Below are positions 58,694-64,000 of a stretch of 64,000 nt of DNA, piece after piece. A model generated the notes under the pieces. It saw only the letters and a program-made list of their open reading frames with translations. It was not told where the DNA came from and did no database searches. The position numbers were made by a program, and so were the translations under genes. Source of the DNA: Paguma larvata (Eukaryota; Chordata; Mammalia; Carnivora; Viverridae); NCBI GenBank assembly GCA_030068075.1, contig CM057826.1, positions 35,576,211 to 35,640,210 on the forward strand, read 5' to 3'. The stretch's first letter is position 1; every line of letters begins with the position of its first letter.

Positions 58694-61600
58694 AGTGTAT
58701 TAATTTGTGGTTCGTGATTATGAAATTATTCTGAATAATAATTTTTTAGTTTTGTTTTTTCTTATAGAATACATACAGAAGAACTTCTGGAATGGTGACA
58801 TGATACATTCTTTGAAAATATGTTCTGTATAGTGAAGTGTGAAGAGTTATAGACTACAATAATTCTATGCCACAAGAAAAAAAACGGCATTTTTTTCCTC
58901 CATGGGTTTGCTGAAGAAAATGTGAAACATTGATTGAGAGCTACTTGTTAATTCACACTAGGGAACCATGTAGATTACTTAATTTTGGAAATTATAATGT
59001 AAACAAAACCAATGCCATAAGGGAGTTCAAGGACCCTACATCAAAATAATATTTTGTTCATTTGCTTTGACAAGTGTGGTTCATGTACTCAAAGTGTTAC
59101 TTATGATTATATTGCATTTGAATTAACATAGTGCATTTCATCAAAATAATGAAATCTTAGTGATATAAGAACTTATGGAGAAAGTTCATCACATTTTTCT
59201 GATACAGATATTTTAAACAATTTATATGCATTTATGGGTGCATTAATGTTACCCCATGTCTCTGTCTCAGGCTCTCTCTCTCCCTTTCTCACTTTCTCAT
59301 GCATAAGGGATTAAATTTAGCAATTTTGCTGCCTTTTCATAACCTCATAGATTGTGATTAACATTAAACATGATTGTGTTTATGATAATGCATGATAATT
59401 CGTACAATTTCTGAATTCTCAGTCTGCATTTCTTCATATTTTCAAAAGTCGTTATCATATCTATGGCTGTGTAGCCAATGTCATATTGTGACTAATAATT
59501 AAACCAAATTAAATCTATTAAAATTAGGATCCTATTAAGTTATATAGTTCAATACTATGCATCGGACAAGAAATGGAAAGATGGGAATGTTAACATAAGG
59601 ATATTAAGGAAGGAAGAGATGTAGGTTTTCATCATTTTAAAAATTCCATTTTTATTAAGCTTGCATTTCATAAAATTGGTTAATTTAGTTTCTAGGTCCA
59701 ACTTTTCCTGTTAATTTTGTATACCTTCAGAGAAGGAATATAGAAACAACATGTTATTGTTATTTAAAAAATTATCATTTTTTAAAGTTTATCCTAGTTA
59801 CAAAAATACTAGAATAGATAGAATAAAAATTAGGTGAAAATGAAAGCAATTAAAATTACCTAGAAACAATGAAATCTTATCTATATAGAAAGCAACAGAT
59901 TTATGCATGTTTAGTTATAGTAATACCATGACATGTAATTTAAAGAGGGATTTCTAAAATAAATTGTACCAGAGATGCTTTCTTGTGTGTGGATTGATTC
60001 AGTTCATAACCTAAATGACTTAAAAGTTACCAATCTTCAAAATATTCTACTTTTTCTTATTAACTAATAAATAAGTGTCCCACAAATTAAAATTCAATAT
60101 CCAACTGAATTGTTACTGTTAGTTAATAACACTCAATATACAGTTTCCTCATGGGTCATGCTGATATTAACATTTCTGATGAATTTATTGTGTCTAGTGG
60201 AGGTATTCTAATATACTTGGATTTTGGGAGAAGGAACACATTTATATGAATGGAACCCACAAAATTCTTCATGAGGAATAAAGTGGTAATCTCAAAATTC
60301 ATGCCCTAAGGACAGAAGGTCAAGAGTGTTATTGCAAGCCTCAAAATATACTTACATGTTATTGAACTATTCCCTTCATCTGCTAAGAAGAAAAATATCA
60401 AAAGCAGTTTATTCGAATTAAAAAATACAATCAAATATCAGAATATAGTAAATTTACTAACGTAAAACTTTATATCCCCTCCAAAAAACTTACAGAAGTA
60501 AACAAGCGATTTTCCTTTATTATCAATGATGTTAACATCACTGAAGAAGTCCAATTCTAAGAAGGTTGATTGTAGGCAGAGTTCCATCTGCAAGAGCATC
60601 GTAATAACTAAAGACATACTAACGCAACTGCCCTTCTGTGTGATACTGTTTATTTCAGATAACATCATAAGGATGTGGATTGAGCCTGGGAAGCCATGCT
60701 ATAGCATCTATCACACAACTGAATCAAACACTGAATAGTTTCTGTTTTTAATATACAGACGATTAATATAACATTTATTCCTTGTTTCTTTTACTTTATT
60801 TTCTATTAGGAGTTAGAAATGAACACACTTATTTACTTACAAAGTGTTTCTAACAGTTTTTAGGGAAAATATCCTTTACATGGCAAACAAAAAAGTGTAA
60901 GTGCATTTTCCTTTTATAATTGCTTATCAAATCCTTTACTTCCGGTTTAGAAGGGATGACCTAGAATATCTTATCAAGACTCTTTACTTCTAAAGAAAGA
61001 GAAGCAGATTTCATTCATTACTGGCCCATCTCTGCTCTATTAGGAAGGAATTGAGTAGAATCTTCTGGGTTACCTTATCCATAACGAATGCGTGGATATT
61101 GCCAGTTTCTACCAGAGAGTCACAAAGATAGGAGATGGCTCTGAAAAGAAAAGTGCTAGTCTCTGGGGATCAGAATCCTTGTACCTGTCAGAGAGTTAAA
61201 TGTGTCTCAGCTGAAGGGAGCTGTTCACTTAGACTTTCAAAAGAGAAACCCTTTTGATGGATTAAAAAAATTATCCACACATACACATATATTGCAAAAT
61301 GTCAAGGGTGTGTGCAAGTGAAAGACACATATATGGCTTGCTTTAACAAAAATGGAGAAGTAGTTATGAAAAAAAAAAAAAAGATTTCCTGCCAGCACTG
61401 GTACGTTATTTCAACTACATTAGTCTGGCCGAACTCAATATTCCCACATCAGTTTTGGCTGAGGCCCTTACTATTATGGTGGGAGATGTGAAGGGTGTGA
61501 ACAGATAGAAACTCTTGGATAATTAGAGTAAGCGGCAGGGTCTTGGAGACATTGATGATTTTAATATATAGTAAGGTGTTGGGTGTGTAGCATAATACAT

Positions 61601-61818
61601 ACCTAAATCATGTCATGATTCAAAGAATCCAAAAACAGCTAAGAAAGTCACACAAGGCTAGTTTCTGGTCTATTATGAGCCACTTAATTTACTTCCATCC
61701 ATTATGTAAATGTAGGTTTAATGTAAGTTTCACTCATCTTTGGAAAGAGTATGAAAATATATTTTATTTTTGTGGTTTCCTGTAGCTTAACAATGCTGCT
61801 TATCACTTTAGTTTTCAG
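58694..61818. other. Unassigned AT-rich DNA
   Basis: About 3.1 kb without transposon or gene that I can name. Very AT-rich between 59.1 and 60.5 kb. Confidence 0.5.
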
Positions 61819-62076
61819 AATTGCAGAGTGGAGTTGAGATTACTCGAGGGTTCTGGAAAGGAAGGAACTTCATTGAGACATCGGCAATCCCGAGATTCAA
61901 CACGAGGACAGTGTGTTTGGTTACCTCCGTCTATTGGCAGGAAGGAGCACCAAGGGCTAAAACGTACTTTCCATGGGAGGGCTGATGACTCAAGTTCAAC
62001 AAAAAGCCACCAGCATTCATGGATGGTGTGGATTCTGACACAGGGCACGTCCTGCAGAAGCACCGTGGTGTGACAG
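61819..62076 (+). other. Exon-like segment, unassigned
   Basis: A pyrimidine-leaning stretch and CTTTAGTTTTCAG precede 61819, and ACAG followed by GTGAAG follows 62076, so both splice consensus sites are present around 258 bases that are more GC- and CpG-rich than their surroundings. It is open on plus over 81 codons (61828-62073) and on minus over 90. No homology recognised. Could be a lncRNA exon, an old coding exon or coincidence. Confidence 0.25.
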
Positions 62077-62174
62077 GTGAAGAACAATACATGTTATGAA
62101 TGAAGAGAATTATAACATTAGAACCCTTGGTTATGGCACCTCTGCTATCGAGGGCATGAGGTCTAGATCAGCAA

Positions 62175-62400
62175 GTACCTCACTGCGGTTGTGAAACCAC
62201 AGGCAAATTATTCTTTCATTTCCAATTTTCTTCATTTGTTAAAGAGGATTTTTTTTTTTATAGGGTAGATGTTTTTCTTGTAGGGTAGAGTGAGTGACTG
62301 ATGATACATGTTAAGTGATTAGCACAGTGCCTGGCATTTATCAACTAAATAGTTGATAAAGATATGCACTGGTTATTATTGGATATTACAGAGAAGCAAT
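62175..62400 (+). mobile_element. MIR-like fragment
   Basis: ACAGGCAAATTATTCTTTCA, TTCTTCATTTGTTAAAGAGG, ATGTTAAGTGATTAGCACAG and TGCCTGGCATTTATCAACTA follow the MIRb order (AAGTCACTT ... CTCATCTGTAAAATGG ... AGTGCTTAGCACAGTGCCTGG). Diverged. Confidence 0.7.
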
Positions 62401-62502
62401 ATACCGTGCTGAAAAGTACCCATTATTCAGGACCAGAAGTCTTGGTACAAGTTTGGCCTTTAAGTGAATTTAGGCAGGGCCTTACAGATTTCTAGTGTTT
62501 CA

Positions 62503-62524
62503 GAGCACACACACACACACACAC
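62503..62524. repeat. (CA)n microsatellite
   Basis: About 11 CA units directly before a SINE duplication. Confidence 0.9.
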
Positions 62525-62551
62525 AAAAACATTTCAAAACAGCACACCATT

Positions 62552-62742
62552 GGGGCACCTGAGTGGCTCAGTTGGTTAAGCATCCAACTTCAGCACAGGT
62601 CATGATCTCATAGTTCATGAGTTCGAGTCCCGCATTGGGCTATCCGGTGTCAGCGCAGAGACTGCTTCGGATTCTCTGTTTCCCTCTCTCTCTGCCTCTC
62701 TCTCTCTGTGTCTTGAAAAATAGATGAACATTAAAAAAATTA
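62552..62742 (+). mobile_element. CanSINE
   Basis: Plus-strand copy with head GGGGCACCTGAGTGGCTCAG and B box GTTCGAGTCC. Duplications AAAACAGCACACCATT (62536-62551) and AAAACAGTCCATCATT (62743-62758), 16 bp with three mismatches. Confidence 0.96.
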
Positions 62743-62843
62743 AAAACAGTCCATCATTTACTCACTGTCTCTGCCTCAGCATTCTCATCTGTGATATTGG
62801 AGAAACAGTAGCACCTGCTCCACCTACTTTAGTCACTTGCTGT

Positions 62844-63203
62844 TGTAAGGGCAAATCAGGGGACTGATTCCATTTTGCTTAAGGGCAAACTGGGACTGAT
62901 TCCATTGTGTTCCGTGTCCTCCACCTTGAGTCCCCAGTGCCTGTGCAGAAGCTTGACCTATGGAACAGGACCATGACCCCTCCTCAGCCAATCGGCTAGA
63001 GTCAGGACCATCACCCCTCCCATAGCCCCTAGACCCCTTTAAAACTATTGTGTTTTTGGACCGCTCTCTCTCTCTCTTGACCCACCGTTGCGTTGGTGTG
63101 AGTATGAGATTGAGCTCGAGCTAGCTCGAATAAAGGCTCTTTGTTCTTGCATCGGACTCGGCTTCCTGGTGGTTTTTGGGGTTCCCGAATTCTGGGCATA
63201 ACA
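62844..63203 (+). mobile_element. Solo LTR of a class I-like endogenous retrovirus
   Basis: A 360-bp LTR starting TGTAAGGGC and ending GGGCATAACA, flanked by perfect 4-bp duplications CTGT (62840-62843 and 63204-63207), as left by gammaretrovirus-type integrases. TATA-like TTTAAAA at 63038-63044, poly(A) signal AATAAA at 63127-63132, and a 14-bp palindrome at 63116-63129 overlapping that signal. The U3 contains an imperfect tandem repeat of about 34 bp. No internal sequence remains. Orientation plus, by the order of TATA and poly(A) signal. Confidence 0.9.
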
Positions 63204-63207
63204 CTGT

Positions 63208-64000
63208 GATTGTGAGCTACAATAATAACTCTGCAAGCACCATGTAAATGGCAGTTATATACTTGTTAATTATTATCCCTGTCATTTTCAAGAGGTGGTA
63301 TTGAACAAGGGTCCAAGGGAGAACATATATGGTCAGAAATGAAGGCTTTGTGACTTTACCTAAAATAAATTAAGTTGAGGTACTGAAGATTCCAATATGC
63401 AAACAAGTTCAAATGAAATTAAGTGATGAAAAAATAATGGTGATTTTTTCAATTAGCTTTAGGTGATCATATCTAAGTGAATTAATTTGTATTTGCTAAG
63501 CACTTAAATCAATTAAATGCATTCATTAAGCATTTGTAATAAAAATGACACAAGACAATAACCTTTATATGGGAGCAGAGGCTGGCTCCGTCTTTGCTTA
63601 CCATTCTATCTCAGCGTCTAGCTTTGAGTAAATGAACAACACTGTGTTTGCTGTGTTGAGGGAAATACTGAAATGCAAGACATGGTCCCTACACTACCTG
63701 TCTCTCTTCTTCAAACATTTATTGAGAAGCTATTATATGACAGACATTCTGCTAGACTAGGGAAACAGGCAAACAAGAAATAGTCCATTGCATTGACAAG
63801 CTAACAGCCCAGCGAGAGATTTACATGTAGAAAGATGAGATGAGTATGATACAAAGTGACAAGTGATATAAGAGCATGAGCAAGTGCTATGGGAGACTCA
63901 GGGATAGAGCACTTACTCTGCCTACAACAGACTAGTCACTTCTGTATAAAACATCTGGAGAACCACACAAAGCTGTGTATACTCAGGTGGGGGAATAAAT
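63208..64000. other. Unassigned DNA with an old repeat at the end
   Basis: No gene. 63705-63900 (TTCAAACATTTATTGAGAAG, TGACAGACATTCTGCTAGAC, GACAAGCTAACAGCC) is probably the same ancient repeat type as 52835-53155. Confidence 0.4.

Overview
This is a stretch of mammalian nuclear DNA with no gene that I can recognise. It is AT-rich, CpG-poor and full of interspersed repeats in every stage of decay. The diagnostic element is a tRNA-derived carnivore SINE (CanSINE), with a head like GGGGCGCCTGGGTGGCTCAG, A and B box pol III promoters, a TCTC-rich body and an AATAAA/A-rich tail. It occurs about 22 times on both strands. The head and body match the cat-type subfamily (SINEC_Fc-like), so I read the source as a feliform carnivore, most likely a felid. 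Carnivora is near certain; the family is inference.

Layout. 0-5 kb: single-copy-looking DNA with a polypurine tract, two old hAT-Charlie MITEs, a CA/CG alternating tract and an old L1 3' end. 5-17 kb: the densest SINE area (eight copies), with a 5'-truncated younger L1 (11.7-12.8 kb, 16-bp target duplication) inside a much older unassigned repeat, and a MIR. 17-21.6 kb: an L2 end, an old L1 end and unassigned DNA. 21.6-26.3 kb: one long antisense L1M that reads in order from 3' UTR back through ORF2, broken by an antisense LTR, a Tigger-type MITE, a pyrimidine microsatellite and SINEs. 26.9-28.6 kb: L1 debris followed by a decayed endogenous retrovirus pol remnant. 29-38 kb: mostly unique, with three SINEs, a MIR and a 3 x 63-bp minisatellite. 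38.6-43.6 kb: SINEs, a solo class II (ERVK-like) LTR with a perfect 6-bp duplication, and a SINE nested in an older SINE. 43.6-56.5 kb: repeat-poor DNA carrying a 97%-identical inverted duplication (48.3-49.1 kb), paired palindromes and the longest ORF (194 codons, unassigned). 56.5-64 kb: three SINEs, MIRs, an exon-like segment and a solo class I LTR with a perfect 4-bp duplication.

No protein-coding gene, rRNA, tRNA gene or CRISPR array is supported. The longest ORFs look like chance readings, low-complexity readings or mobile-element remnants. The window reads as intergenic or deep-intronic DNA. The repeat-poor blocks may hold conserved regulatory elements, but that cannot be shown without cross-species alignment. 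The most unusual structure is the inverted duplication at 48301-49096.
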